A DNA stretch of 64,000 nucleotides from Alphaproteobacteria bacterium (GCA_016125165.1 WGMH01000004.1:310001-374000), one strand, 5' to 3'; positions 44,015-53,567 are shown, numbered from the stretch's first letter. The notes: a model not told the origin generated them from the sequence alone. A program made the numbers and translations.

Positions 44015-46279
44015 TCAGGTTCTCGCGCGCAGTTCGATGCCGTATGTGCGGCCGATGTTGACGCTGCGCGAGATATAGAGTCCGCCGATCACATCAACGC
44101 CACCGCCAAGAACGGTACGGTCGCCGAGATTGCGGCCCCACACATAGGCGCCCCACCGGCCATCATCCGATTCGACGCCGACGCGGGCATTGATGATCAT
44201 GAAGGGTTCGACGCGAATCGCACGCGTGTTCGCGGGATCGGTAAACTGGGACGCACGATAGTCCCAGTCCGTCGCAACCACGTAGTTCGTGCCGGGGAAC
44301 GCCTCAAGCGGCGCAGTCCAGTTGCCGCCCCAGCTGGCGGAGTATTTGGATGCACCGGCAAGCTGGTTGCCATCGTAGTTGATGCCGACGCCGCCGCCAT
44401 TGGGGAACTGGTCGTACTTCGCGTCCAGATAACCGCCATTGGCAAAGAGCGTGAGGCCATCGACCGGCATCCAGTTCAACTCCAGTTCCAAGCCCTTGCT
44501 GGTCGCACTGGCCGCGTTGCTCACAACGAACGACACGCCGGTGTTCACCTGCTCCTGCTTGTTTGAGAAGTCGTAATAGAACGCAGACGCGTTGGCTGTG
44601 AGGGCGCCATCAAACAGGATGGATTTGAAACCCACTTCATACGAGTTCAGCGTTTCCGGTTTGAAGGCCAGGCCATTCGCAAGATTGAATGGCGGCGAGA
44701 TGATGTCGGCCTGGAAGCCGCCCGCCTTGAAGCCATGCGCAAAGCGCGCATAGGCGACCTGATTGGGCGTAAAGGAATATTGAAGGGTCGCATCCCCCGA
44801 GAGCGCATCGTCACGATAGTTGTCTGTCAGAGGCAGGATCGGCATCGCGAACGCATAGATCACGTGCAACGGCGCGATGATCGGGTCCAGGATCGTCGGA
44901 AGCTGCTGGTACTTCAGATCCTTCTTCTCATGCGTGAAGCGAATACCACCGCTCAACTTGAGCTTGTCCGTGATATCAAACTTGCCACTGACAAACCCTG
45001 CCCAGCTTGCGGAATTGATGGTGGAGTTGGTCTGCGCCGCTTCCGAGAAGTTGGCCGGCAGGAGGAACGGGAACGGAGGGCCGAACAGGAATGTCGGGAA
45101 TCCCGGACCGGTATGAATGTGGAATTCACCGGTATCGCTCTCGTGATCGAAGTAGGCACCCGCGATCCAGGAGAGTCGCTGATCGCCCGGCGAGGTGATG
45201 CGGAATTCCTGGCTGAACCGGCGCATGCCTTCGCTAAGGCCGGTGTCGAAGCCGTCCAAGGGCCCGCCGTCCTGATCGAAATTGTAATCGCTGGTCATGT
45301 GGCGCCACGCCGTGATCGACGTGAACGTGTAGTTATTCCAGGTGTATTCCGCTTTGGCCGAGGTGCCCCAGATATCGCGCTTGGCTATCGGCATGACATT
45401 GATATCCACGCTGCGGTCGTAGGGATTTTGCGCCGGCACGGTATTGAACGGCGCGAAAGGCGCTACGGTACCGTTCAGCGTAGCCACAGTCTCGCGCTGG
45501 CCGTTCGTGTCGTCTTCCTTGTTGATGTCGGCGCGGATTTCAAACGTGAAATTGTCAAACGGATTGGCCACCAGCATGGCGTGACCACCGTATTGATTGA
45601 GGCTTCCGACCTTCGTGCCGAGATTGGGCGCATTGATGTAGCCGTCACGCGACTGATAAAAGCCGCTGGCGCGCAGCAGAAGCTTGTCTTCGATGATCGG
45701 TCCGCTCACCGTGCCGCGCAGCTGCCAGTAGTCGAGATTGCCATAGCGCACATCGGCGATGGCTTCGTATTCGTTGGTCGGCCGGTTCGTGGTGACGTTG
45801 ATAACACCGGCGATGGTGTTCTTGCCGTAAAGCGTTGCCTGCGGACCGCGCAGAACTTCCACGCTGGAAACGTCCACGAGAACCGAGTCGAACGCGCGAT
45901 CGCGACCCATGAACACTTCGTCGACGTTGGCGCCCACATCCGGCGGGAAGCCCGCACCGGCACCCGCGCCCGCCGAATTCGAGGTGATGCCGCGAATGTT
46001 CACGCTTGCGAACAGCGTTCCGCCGGCGTTGACGTTCGGCATCTTCTGGCCGAGTTCGGTGAGATCGCCAATGTTCTTGTTCTTGATGTCTTCAGCGGTG
46101 TTCACCGTGATCGAAATCGGAACGTCCACGTTGCGCTCGACACGCTTCTGAGCTGTTACGTAGACCGTTTCTTCCGAGCCCTGCGCAAAAGCGGGCGCGG
46201 TGAGCGCCGTGGTCGCCAGTAGCGCCAGCCCCAATATCCTGCGATTTGTTACGACGATTTCTCGAGTGCCCTGGCTCAT
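44015..46279 (-). CDS. TonB-dependent outer membrane receptor
   Basis: The 754-residue receptor has a signal peptide (ILGLALLATTALTAPAFAQ), a TonB box (ETVYVTAQKR), a plug domain with VEVLRGPQATLYGKNTIAGVINVTT, and a 22-strand barrel ending in the usual aromatic-rich strand region. It imports a substrate too large or scarce for porins, using proton motive force through TonB-ExbBD. There is no STN signalling domain. Its place between the catabolic operon and the third PhyH gene suggests uptake of the cluster's substrate, a common role for such receptors in sphingomonad- and caulobacter-like bacteria. Confidence 0.93.
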   Translation of the reverse strand: MSQGTREIVVTNRRILGLALLATTALTAPAFAQGSEETVYVTAQKRVERNVDVPISITVNTAEDIKNKNIGDLTELGQKMPNVNAGGTLFASVNIRGITSNSAGAGAGAGFPPDVGANVDEVFMGRDRAFDSVLVDVSSVEVLRGPQATLYGKNTIAGVINVTTNRPTNEYEAIADVRYGNLDYWQLRGTVSGPIIEDKLLLRASGFYQSRDGYINAPNLGTKVGSLNQYGGHAMLVANPFDNFTFEIRADINKEDDTNGQRETVATLNGTVAPFAPFNTVPAQNPYDRSVDINVMPIAKRDIWGTSAKAEYTWNNYTFTSITAWRHMTSDYNFDQDGGPLDGFDTGLSEGMRRFSQEFRITSPGDQRLSWIAGAYFDHESDTGEFHIHTGPGFPTFLFGPPFPFLLPANFSEAAQTNSTINSASWAGFVSGKFDITDKLKLSGGIRFTHEKKDLKYQQLPTILDPIIAPLHVIYAFAMPILPLTDNYRDDALSGDATLQYSFTPNQVAYARFAHGFKAGGFQADIISPPFNLANGLAFKPETLNSYEVGFKSILFDGALTANASAFYYDFSNKQEQVNTGVSFVVSNAASATSKGLELELNWMPVDGLTLFANGGYLDAKYDQFPNGGGVGINYDGNQLAGASKYSASWGGNWTAPLEAFPGTNYVVATDWDYRASQFTDPANTRAIRVEPFMIINARVGVESDDGRWGAYVWGRNLGDRTVLGGGVDVIGGLYISRSVNIGRTYGIELRART

Positions 46280-46402
46280 CTAAGTCCCCTTAACGCGTGA
46301 CGCCGTCTTGATCCGCCGGGCGTTTCCCCCGCCCTGCGCACCTCGGCATTGATGACAGACACGTGGCACCATGAAATCCGCCACATCCCCACTTGCCCAT
46401 TC

Positions 46403-46430
46403 TTGACAGAAAATTTCGTCCGGTTATGGC
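46403..46430 (+). promoter_or_regulatory. Candidate sigma-70-type promoter for the third PhyH gene
   Basis: TTGACA at 46403-46408 is followed after 16 bases by TATGGC. It lies 79 bases upstream of the ATG at 46509, in the divergent interval with the TonB receptor gene. A 15-base hairpin, CCGGCA-AAA-TGCCGG (46469-46483), sits in the leader. The -10 match is weak. Confidence 0.35.
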
Positions 46431-46508
46431 GGACCGGCAGTTCTTGCGTGTCCCTTCAGCAACGCTGTCCGGCAAAATGCCGGGCACCGTGTCCACAGGA
46501 GGCGAGGC

Positions 46509-47411
46509 ATGGAAATTGGTAACTGGAGCTCAACCGCGGAAGTTAATGAGTACTACCGTCAGGCGCGCCGTCTGGGCATCGAATCCAACGTGCTGGAGCT
46601 GGAGCTGTTCGGATTCACGATCATCGAACCCGAAAGAGCCTCACCCAACGGACTGGGGGAGAGATTAACGGAAGCCACCTATGCACTGCTCAAGCGCGAG
46701 GATGCGGCTGACGTTGCGCTGAATACCTTTGAAAAGAGCAACGTTGACGGACGCCATGTCTTTCATCTGCTAAAAAAAGACCCGGTCTTTGTCGAAGCCA
46801 TGCTCAACCCGGTCGTCATGACGCTGGCCCGCCTCGCCACAGGCGAACGCGGGCGGCTGCATGCCACCGTGTGTTTCGCCAAGAAAGGCCTCGCCAAGCC
46901 GACGTTGCTGCACTGCGATGCCACCGAATGCCCCGCCCCAATGCCGGCCTTCGGACACTTAATCAATATCAGCTATCTGGTAACCGATTACACGCTCGCC
47001 AACGGCACACTCGCCATTGTTCCGGGTAGCAACCGTTGGTGCCGCCCGCCAACACCCATCGAACAGCCCAAGTGGTTCGGCGGTGTGAACGACGACATCG
47101 CTATTCCCGTGATCGCCAAGGCCGGCTCCATCGTCGCCTTCAACGGCAACACCTGGCATGGCGCCTACCCCAAAACAGACGCCGCCGCCGATCGCATTCA
47201 TCTCTCCTATGCGTTCAGCAAAGCCTATGTGCATCCGGGTGAGAATTACGACGACATCCCGGACTCGATGGCCGAACAGTATGGGCCAGAGTTCGCCCAG
47301 CTGGTGGGCAAATACGACTGGAAAGGCTGGCGGACCGAAGGACCAAATTTCGAACGTCAACTGACCGGCGAGAAGGCACGTATGGCGGCCCGCGCGCTAG
47401 CCGCAGAATGA
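46509..47411 (+). CDS. PhyH-type Fe(II)/2-oxoglutarate dioxygenase (paralogue 3)
   Basis: The 300-residue enzyme starts MEIGNW after a strong AGGAGG site six bases before the ATG. The iron ligands are His135, Asp137 (LLHCDA) and His217 (GNTWHG). It parallels the two other dioxygenases (RHVFHLLKKDPVFVEAMLNP, DYTLANGTLAIVPGSNRWC). It stands alone, divergent from the TonB receptor, and is followed by a GC hairpin at 47417. The substrate is unknown. Because the substrate-side residues differ among the three copies (MHCDT, MHSDS, LHCDA flanks), they may act at different positions or on different acyl groups. Confidence 0.9.
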   Translation: MEIGNWSSTAEVNEYYRQARRLGIESNVLELELFGFTIIEPERASPNGLGERLTEATYALLKREDAADVALNTFEKSNVDGRHVFHLLKKDPVFVEAMLNPVVMTLARLATGERGRLHATVCFAKKGLAKPTLLHCDATECPAPMPAFGHLINISYLVTDYTLANGTLAIVPGSNRWCRPPTPIEQPKWFGGVNDDIAIPVIAKAGSIVAFNGNTWHGAYPKTDAAADRIHLSYAFSKAYVHPGENYDDIPDSMAEQYGPEFAQLVGKYDWKGWRTEGPNFERQLTGEKARMAARALAAE

Positions 47412-47416
47412 TCGCG

Positions 47417-47439
47417 GCGGGCGCGGAGTCCGCGCCCGC
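47417..47439. terminator. GC-rich hairpin after the third PhyH gene
   Basis: The arms GCGGGCGCGG and CCGCGCCCGC surround a 3-base AGT loop, starting 5 bases after the stop codon. There is no T-run, so it is a weak intrinsic terminator or mRNA stabiliser. Confidence 0.5.
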
Positions 47440-47592
47440 AAACATGTCGGCCGTGTAACCGAGGGATATCAAGACAGGAAGGACGCCAATTTCGGCGCCC
47501 GGAACGCAAATTCGACTCTTGCGGGTGGGGTTCGGCTTCAGTCACGGCGTCTTCTGTTCGGAAGGTGTTGGTGATCCGGGGTTGAGGCAGCC

Positions 47593-49110
47593 ATGGCGAC
47601 GCGGGCAATTGGCGTGCATCTGCCCTGGCACCCCGCGCTTGAGGGCCGCAGGTTAACCACACCAGACCTCATTGCTGCCGCGGTTGTCGCGCTCATTGCG
47701 CTACGGGCTGCATCCGCCGCGCTGCTGCCAGTGTCGTTCGACGAGTCCTATTTCTGGCTTTGGTCGAAGAACCTTGCCTGGTCATATTACGATCATCCCC
47801 CCATGATCGCGCTGGCCATCGGGTCGGGCACCGCGCTGTTCGGCGACACAACGTTCGGCATTCGCTTTATATCTTTTCTTGCATCGCTTGTGGCGAGCGC
47901 CGCTGTTTGGCGCGCAGGCACACTCCTTCTCAAAAGCGCGCAATCCGGCGCACTCGCCTGCCTCCTCTTCAATGTCACGCTCATGGTTGCGGTGGAGACC
48001 ATGGCCGCAACACCCGACGCGCTGGTGATCGCCGCATCGGCAGGCCTCCTATGGGCCGTTGCAAGACTCGAACAGTCGCACGACGCCCGCTGGTGGCTTG
48101 CCATTGGCACCATCGTCGGCTTTGCGTTGCTATGTAAATATACCGGCTTCTTTCTCTTCTTCGGGATCGGGTTATGGCTGCTGGCAACGCCGCAGGGTCG
48201 CGGCTGGCTGCGCACACCATGGCCCTTCGCCGGAGCGGTGCTGGCATTGGCTGCTCTTGTTCCGAACATTCTTTGGAACGCAGCGCATGACTGGATCTCG
48301 TTCAAATTCCAGTTTGGACGCGTCGTTACGGGCGCAGCGACCTTTCGCTACCTGTTCGAATTCCTGGGAAGTCAGACCGCGCTGGCATCGCCATTCCTTC
48401 TGGTATTGGCAGTAACCGGGCTGATGCGCGCATCGCATCGTACAGGCCGCGCTCAACGCCTTGCGTTTGCTGCTGCCCTGATCTGGCCTGCGCTTGTCTA
48501 TTTCTGCCTTCATGCTCTGCATGATCGCGTTCAGGGCAATTGGCCTTCCTTCATCTACCCTGCCCTTGCGATCTTCGCTGCGAGCGAATTCGACCCACGC
48601 CGAAACGCAAGCTGGCTGCGGTTCTCACGCATGGCCGCGCTTCCAACGGCCTTCTTCATGCTGGGCCTCGTCTATGTGCAGGCCGCAAGCCCACTTCTTG
48701 CACTTGGTATCAGCGATCCCGTCGCACGGACCACGGCGATTGGCATCGAGCCTGTTGTGCGCGACATTGCCGAACTGGCGAAAAAATCAGGCGCCAAAGC
48801 CATCGTGACCGCCAAATATGGCGTGACCGGCTGGATGCGCTTCTACCTGCCGTCCACGCTGCGGATCATCCAAATCAATCAGGATGAGCGCTGGCTTTCA
48901 TCGAAGCGCGCGCCATTGGCACTGCTGAACAGCCCGCTGCTGTTCGTCACGCAACATCCCGACAAGGAGTTGGAAGCGGCGCGCGAACATTTCCACTCGG
49001 TGCGCCCGCTGGAAGAACTCAGGCGCAGCCGCGGCGGCAAAACCATCGACAGTTTCTGGGTCTATGCCCTTTCCGGATATCACGGAAAGCCCGCAGGCCG
49101 CATGCCATGA
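47593..49110 (+). CDS. GT39-family membrane glycosyltransferase (ArnT/PMT-like)
   Basis: The 505-residue protein has about 11 membrane helices. It shows the GT39 periplasmic loop motif DESYFWLWSKNLAWSYYDHPPMIAL, in which the acidic pair after the first helix is catalytic. Such enzymes take a sugar from a polyprenyl-phosphate carrier on the periplasmic side and attach it to lipid A, a glycan or a protein. It is followed by a second GT39 gene (21-base gap) and a GT2 gene that could charge the carrier. The acceptor is unknown. Confidence 0.88.
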   Translation: MATRAIGVHLPWHPALEGRRLTTPDLIAAAVVALIALRAASAALLPVSFDESYFWLWSKNLAWSYYDHPPMIALAIGSGTALFGDTTFGIRFISFLASLVASAAVWRAGTLLLKSAQSGALACLLFNVTLMVAVETMAATPDALVIAASAGLLWAVARLEQSHDARWWLAIGTIVGFALLCKYTGFFLFFGIGLWLLATPQGRGWLRTPWPFAGAVLALAALVPNILWNAAHDWISFKFQFGRVVTGAATFRYLFEFLGSQTALASPFLLVLAVTGLMRASHRTGRAQRLAFAAALIWPALVYFCLHALHDRVQGNWPSFIYPALAIFAASEFDPRRNASWLRFSRMAALPTAFFMLGLVYVQAASPLLALGISDPVARTTAIGIEPVVRDIAELAKKSGAKAIVTAKYGVTGWMRFYLPSTLRIIQINQDERWLSSKRAPLALLNSPLLFVTQHPDKELEAAREHFHSVRPLEELRRSRGGKTIDSFWVYALSGYHGKPAGRMP

Positions 49111-49131
49111 TCCACAACCAGGGCGCCATCC

Positions 49132-50694
49132 ATGCATGACACCGCGACGATCGCCTCGTCATTTTCCCCTGAGCGCCTGCACACCCATGTGCGCGGCCTG
49201 AGCCCTGCGCAAGCAACGCTGCTTCTTATCCTGATCGCGAGTATCGTGCGTGTGGCGGTTGCCGGGCAAACAGGCCTCGGCACGGACGAGTCCTATACCG
49301 CCGCGAACGCCCGCATGCTCGCATTGAGCTATGTGGACTATCCGCCGCTGCACCTGTGGGTCGTTCATGCGTGGTCATGGCTTTGCGGCAGCGATGCACC
49401 GGGCGTCTTGCGCCTTCCGTTCATCGCATTTTTTGCAGGCTCGACGTGGCTGATGTTCCGCCTGACCGCGGTGCTCTATTCGGAGCGTGCGGGATTTTGG
49501 GCTGCGCTCGCGCTCAACATCGCGCCAGTGTTCGCTCTGCCGCACGCCAGCTGGATATTGCCGGACGGGCCACTGATCTTTTTCGATCTGGCCAGCGTGT
49601 ATTGCATCGCCCGCCTTCTGTTCGGAGCCGCAGAGCCTTCCGTAAGCGTAAAAGGTTGGGCGATTGCGGGGATACTGAGCGGCTGCGCGCTGCTTTCCAA
49701 GTATCATGGCGCGTTCGTTCCGTTGGCGGTCTTCCTCTATGTCCTGAGTGTACCGCGCAGTCGCGGCCTTTTGAGCAACGCTGCCCCATGGCTTGCCGCG
49801 TTGCTCGCCCTGCTTGTCTTCGCGCCCGTGCTGCTGTGGAACAGCGAACACCACTGGATTGGCCTGTTCTTTCAGGGTGGGCGATTGACGGGCCACAGCA
49901 TCAATCCGGCGAGGCTTATCGGCAGCATTGGCGGCCAAATGGGATATCTCGCACCTTGGATATTCGCGCCGCTGGCTTGGGTGCTCTGGCGCGCGCTTCG
50001 CGTCGGACCACGTGACGAACGCGGCTGGTACCTCGCGCTGCTCGCCTGCGGACCCATAGCCTTCTTTACGCTTGCAACCTTATTGGGGCCCGGCCTTCCC
50101 CATTGGACCATGCCCGGCTGGCTGTTTGCGTTTCCGCTGTTGGGCGTGGCTCTTGCGCGATTTGAAGCGCGAAATCCTACCCTTTCGCACGGGGCCGCTG
50201 CCACAGCGGCCGGAATCATACTGCTGACGGCAGGCCTTCTAACCGTGCAAGCTCGAACTGGCGTCTTTACGAACGACCTGCCGCCTGCTGCCGCCACAAA
50301 AGACCCTACACTCGACCTGCTTCCATGGAACGGTCTGGCGCCAGCGCTGGCGCACGCAGGGCAGGAGACAAACGACGTCTCTGCGATTGCAGCCACGAAG
50401 TGGCTTGATGCCGGAAAGCTGAATTATGCGTTCGGAGCATCTGTTCCTGTGTTCTGCCTGTGCACCGACCCGCAGGAATTCCGCTATCTGCACGACGCCA
50501 ACGCATTCAAGGGCAAGACCATGCTGATCGCTACACGCGGCAGCAATCCAGCCAATGTCGCGGCGGCCCTGAAGCCCTGGTTCGACCAGGTTCATCAGCT
50601 TCGGCCCATATCGCTGATGCGCGGCGGAAAAGCCGCCATCACGCTACTCGCGTTTCGCGGCGTGGGCTTTCATCCGCGCGGGCTCGAACAATGA
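49132..50694 (+). CDS. GT39-family membrane glycosyltransferase (second copy)
   Basis: The 520-residue protein has the same architecture as its neighbour, with DESYTAANARMLALSYVDYPPLHLW in the first periplasmic loop and about 11 helices. The two share the arrangement but are well diverged, so they probably act on different acceptors or sites. The stop overlaps the ATG of the GT2 gene (ATGA). The ATG at 49132 has a weak upstream site; another GT39 start cannot be excluded. Confidence 0.87.
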   Translation: MHDTATIASSFSPERLHTHVRGLSPAQATLLLILIASIVRVAVAGQTGLGTDESYTAANARMLALSYVDYPPLHLWVVHAWSWLCGSDAPGVLRLPFIAFFAGSTWLMFRLTAVLYSERAGFWAALALNIAPVFALPHASWILPDGPLIFFDLASVYCIARLLFGAAEPSVSVKGWAIAGILSGCALLSKYHGAFVPLAVFLYVLSVPRSRGLLSNAAPWLAALLALLVFAPVLLWNSEHHWIGLFFQGGRLTGHSINPARLIGSIGGQMGYLAPWIFAPLAWVLWRALRVGPRDERGWYLALLACGPIAFFTLATLLGPGLPHWTMPGWLFAFPLLGVALARFEARNPTLSHGAAATAAGIILLTAGLLTVQARTGVFTNDLPPAAATKDPTLDLLPWNGLAPALAHAGQETNDVSAIAATKWLDAGKLNYAFGASVPVFCLCTDPQEFRYLHDANAFKGKTMLIATRGSNPANVAAALKPWFDQVHQLRPISLMRGGKAAITLLAFRGVGFHPRGLEQ

Positions 50695-51845
50695 GCCTTG
50701 CCCCCGCCATCCATTCCGACGCCGGTGGCCAATCAAGCCAGATGCTGGAGACGCGCGGACGAAGGGCGCTGCTGTCCATCGTGGTCGCATTCTACAACGA
50801 AGAGGAAGCCATTCCGGCCTTTTTCGCCGCGATGCGGGATCTGAAGCCTGCGCTCGCCTGCCGCGTGGAGCTTGTCTGCGTGAACGATGGGAGCCGCGAC
50901 AACACATTGGCGCTTCTTCAGGCATACGCGAGCATGCAAGGCGGCATTCGTGTTGTGAACCTGTCCCGCAATTTCGGCAAGGAAGCAGCCATCACCGCGG
51001 GGCTTATGGAATCACGCGGCGACGCAGTGGTGATCGCCGACGCCGACCTGCAAGATCCACCTTCTCTCATTCCGCAGTTCGTCGCCAAGTGGCGAGAAGG
51101 TTACGATGTCGTCTATGGCATCCGCGCCTGCCGAAAATCCGATTCCTGGCTGAAGCGTTCAACCGCGAAGGCCTTTTACGCCGTGTTCAACCGCATGACG
51201 GACACCGAAATCCCGGCAGATGCCGGTGACTTCCGGTTGATGGACCGCCGCGTGGTGAGTGCGCTGCTGAAACTTCCGGAGCGCAACCGCTTTCTGAAGG
51301 GCCTGTTTGCGTGGGTTGGCTTTCGCCAGACCGGCATATCCTTCGTACGCGAACCGCGCGTGGCGGGACATACTTCGTGGAGCTATTTCAAGCTCTTCAA
51401 TTTCGCGCTTGATGGTCTCACCAGCTTTTCCATTGCCCCCCTGAGGCTTGCGAGCCTCTCCGGCATCACTGTATCCCTGCTCGGCTTCTGTTATGCGCTC
51501 TACCTGTTCTTGCGAACATTGCTTTGGGGTGCCGATGTGCCCGGATACGCATCAGTGATGGTCGTCATGATGTTTCTGGGCGGTGTGCAACTGATTGGGC
51601 TGGGCGTGATCGGGGAATATCTGGGCCGCCTCTACCTGGAAGCGAAGATGCGGCCCCTGTTCCTGATCTCGGATGTCTATGACAGCGACTGCAACACTGC
51701 CAGTGCGCTTGCATCATTCGGCCCCACCCAATCGGCCTACGCAGAGATGGCCAGAGGGCACATGCAAATGGGTATCATGAACAATGCCGATCCGCTTGCA
51801 GAGGAACCACATCCGTTTGAACCTCACCGCATGCAGCCGACGTGA
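50691..51845 (+). CDS. GT2 polyprenyl-phosphate glycosyltransferase (ArnC/GtrB-like)
   Basis: The 384-residue protein has an N-terminal GT-A domain (SIVVAFYNEEEAIPAFF, VNDGSRDNTLAL, VIADADLQDPPSLI). The family block NFGKEAAITAGL follows, and two C-terminal membrane helices (about residues 260-330) end in GEYLGRLYLEAKMRPLFLIS. It would move a sugar from an NDP donor to undecaprenyl phosphate, making the donor for the GT39 enzymes. The start at 50691 lies in the overlap with the previous stop. The C-terminal 50 residues after the family domain are unusual and acidic. Its stop overlaps the sigma factor start. Confidence 0.9.
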   Translation: MSLAPAIHSDAGGQSSQMLETRGRRALLSIVVAFYNEEEAIPAFFAAMRDLKPALACRVELVCVNDGSRDNTLALLQAYASMQGGIRVVNLSRNFGKEAAITAGLMESRGDAVVIADADLQDPPSLIPQFVAKWREGYDVVYGIRACRKSDSWLKRSTAKAFYAVFNRMTDTEIPADAGDFRLMDRRVVSALLKLPERNRFLKGLFAWVGFRQTGISFVREPRVAGHTSWSYFKLFNFALDGLTSFSIAPLRLASLSGITVSLLGFCYALYLFLRTLLWGADVPGYASVMVVMMFLGGVQLIGLGVIGEYLGRLYLEAKMRPLFLISDVYDSDCNTASALASFGPTQSAYAEMARGHMQMGIMNNADPLAEEPHPFEPHRMQPT

Positions 51846-52444
51846 GCACAAGCAACGCAGCCGTACAGCTTCACCCGATGGTCACAGACAATCCCGATTT
51901 CGCGCGCATGCCGACTGAAGCTACCTTGCTGGCTGTATACTTGGCCAAGCGTTTGGCGTTGCGCCAATTCCTCGTGACGCGGCTGCGCAATCGCGAAGAA
52001 GCCGACGACGCGCTGCAGGATCTCTATCTCAAGGTACGGCGCGCAGGCGATCAGGCCGATCTTTCCAACCCGGTCTCCTATCTGTTCAAGATGGCGGTCA
52101 ATCTCGCGCGCGACCAGCAACGGGGGAAGCGCCGCGCTGTCTTACGCGAAGAAGATTGGGGCAACATCGCCTATGGCGCGGCGGGAGGGCAAAGCGTAGC
52201 CGATACCCCTTCCGCAGAGGATGGCTATGCCGCCAAGCAGAAGCTTGCCGCCGTTCGCGCGGCGCTCGAAACGCTTTCCCCGCAATGTCAGCGGGCATTC
52301 CTGCTGCATAAGTTCGAGGGACTCTCCCATCGCGAAGTCGCCGATCGCTTGGACATTTCGACAAGCACGGTGGAAAAGCACATGAACACCGCCATGAAGC
52401 ATCTCATCAGGACATTCGATCGTGACCAGAATGCAACACTCTGA
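51842..52444 (+). CDS. FecI-type ECF sigma factor
   Basis: The 200-residue sigma factor has region 2 (LRQFLVTRLRNREEADDALQDLYLKV) and region 4 (RAFLLHKFEGLSHREVADRLDISTSTVEKHMNTAMKHL). The GTG start overlaps the stop of the GT2 gene by four bases; ATG at 51878 is an alternative. It is followed by fecR- and fecA-type genes. In this group the sigma factor is released by a cell-surface signal from the receptor and then switches on the receptor operon. Its coupling to glycosyltransferase genes is unusual. Confidence 0.92.
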   Translation: MSTSNAAVQLHPMVTDNPDFARMPTEATLLAVYLAKRLALRQFLVTRLRNREEADDALQDLYLKVRRAGDQADLSNPVSYLFKMAVNLARDQQRGKRRAVLREEDWGNIAYGAAGGQSVADTPSAEDGYAAKQKLAAVRAALETLSPQCQRAFLLHKFEGLSHREVADRLDISTSTVEKHMNTAMKHLIRTFDRDQNATL

Positions 52445-52536
52445 TGCATTGAGCATCACGACGTTGGCCGTCATGGCGGCGGACGCCGGTCAGTGCCGTC
52501 TATCAAGTGCAAGTACCAGATATTGAGGGAAGGGCC

Positions 52537-53538
52537 GTGAGCGTTTCGCAACACCAACCGCAAGACCATATGGACGAGGCCATCGCCTGGCACGCCCGTC
52601 TGGCGTCGGAAGATGTCAGCGAACGCGATCTGACGGATTTCTCTGTATGGCTCGATACATGCGCTGAGAACCGCAAAGCCTATGACAGCGTCTGCGCCTT
52701 CGATATGAGCCTTCAGGACTCTGTCGAAAGTTTTGCCGGAGAGCGGGAAGACCATTTGCACCGGACGGTACACCCGTTGACCGGCCGCCGGTCCGTCCGG
52801 TTGACCATTGCCGCTGCTGGCGCGGCATTGGCCGCGGCGAGCCTTGCACTCTACATAGCAGGACCATTTCAGACCGGCAGCAATTTCGCGACAGCCTACG
52901 CCACCCGGATCGGCGAACAAAAAGTCATAAACCTCGAGGATGGCAGCAAGGTCGAGCTTGCTGCGGCATCGCGGCTGACATTCTCTCAAGACAATGCCGA
53001 ACGTCACGCAGCACTCGAACAGGGCGAGGCGTTGTTTCATGTCGCGAAAGACAAAGACCATCCGTTCATCGTAGCAGTGGGCAATCTTGCCGTGCGTGTT
53101 GTCGGGACGGTGTTCGATATTCACAGTAGCGCCGATGGAGCTTCCGTGGCCGTTCTGGAGGGCCACGTTCAGGTTGGCCCAAGGAACAACATCGACAGCG
53201 GCGTTCCGCTAGCACGGGGCGATAAGCTCACATATTCGAAAGCACGCGGCACCGTTGTGCTGTCCCGGATTGATCCCGCGAAAGCGGCGGCTTGGCGCGA
53301 GGGTTATCTGGTTTATGACAATGCGCCTCTCTCGCAAGTCGTGGCCGATCTCAATCGCTACTTCGCAGATCCCATCGCATTGGGTGACGACTCGCTTTCG
53401 ACGCTCAAATTCTCCGGCGTACTGAGGGTCGATCACGAACAAACCGTTCTTGTCCGGCTTCAGGAATTCCTGCCCCTGACAGCCACGAAGGGCGCCGATG
53501 GCCGCATTCTATTGCAAGGGTCCAAGCGGCGTGATTAA
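52537..53538 (+). CDS. FecR-family anti-sigma factor
   Basis: The 333-residue protein has an N-terminal DUF4880-type cytosolic segment (EAIAWHARLASEDVSERDLTDFSVWLD) and one membrane helix (about residues 88-108). A FecR periplasmic domain follows, with ITLEDGSKVEL-like and AALEQGEALFHVAKDKDHPFIV and the RVVGTVFDI motif. It passes the signal from the TonB receptor's STN domain to the sigma factor. GTG 52537 is preferred because AGGGAAGG precedes it by few bases; the frame is open to 52507. Confidence 0.9.
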   Translation: MSVSQHQPQDHMDEAIAWHARLASEDVSERDLTDFSVWLDTCAENRKAYDSVCAFDMSLQDSVESFAGEREDHLHRTVHPLTGRRSVRLTIAAAGAALAAASLALYIAGPFQTGSNFATAYATRIGEQKVINLEDGSKVELAAASRLTFSQDNAERHAALEQGEALFHVAKDKDHPFIVAVGNLAVRVVGTVFDIHSSADGASVAVLEGHVQVGPRNNIDSGVPLARGDKLTYSKARGTVVLSRIDPAKAAAWREGYLVYDNAPLSQVVADLNRYFADPIALGDDSLSTLKFSGVLRVDHEQTVLVRLQEFLPLTATKGADGRILLQGSKRRD

Positions 53539-53567
53539 CACGCCTGCTGATCCATGGGCGGGAATGA

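Noticed and set aside
44735-46222. Long plus-strand frame (495 codons) over the TonB receptor
   Set aside because: It is the antisense of a clear receptor gene and shows no family blocks.
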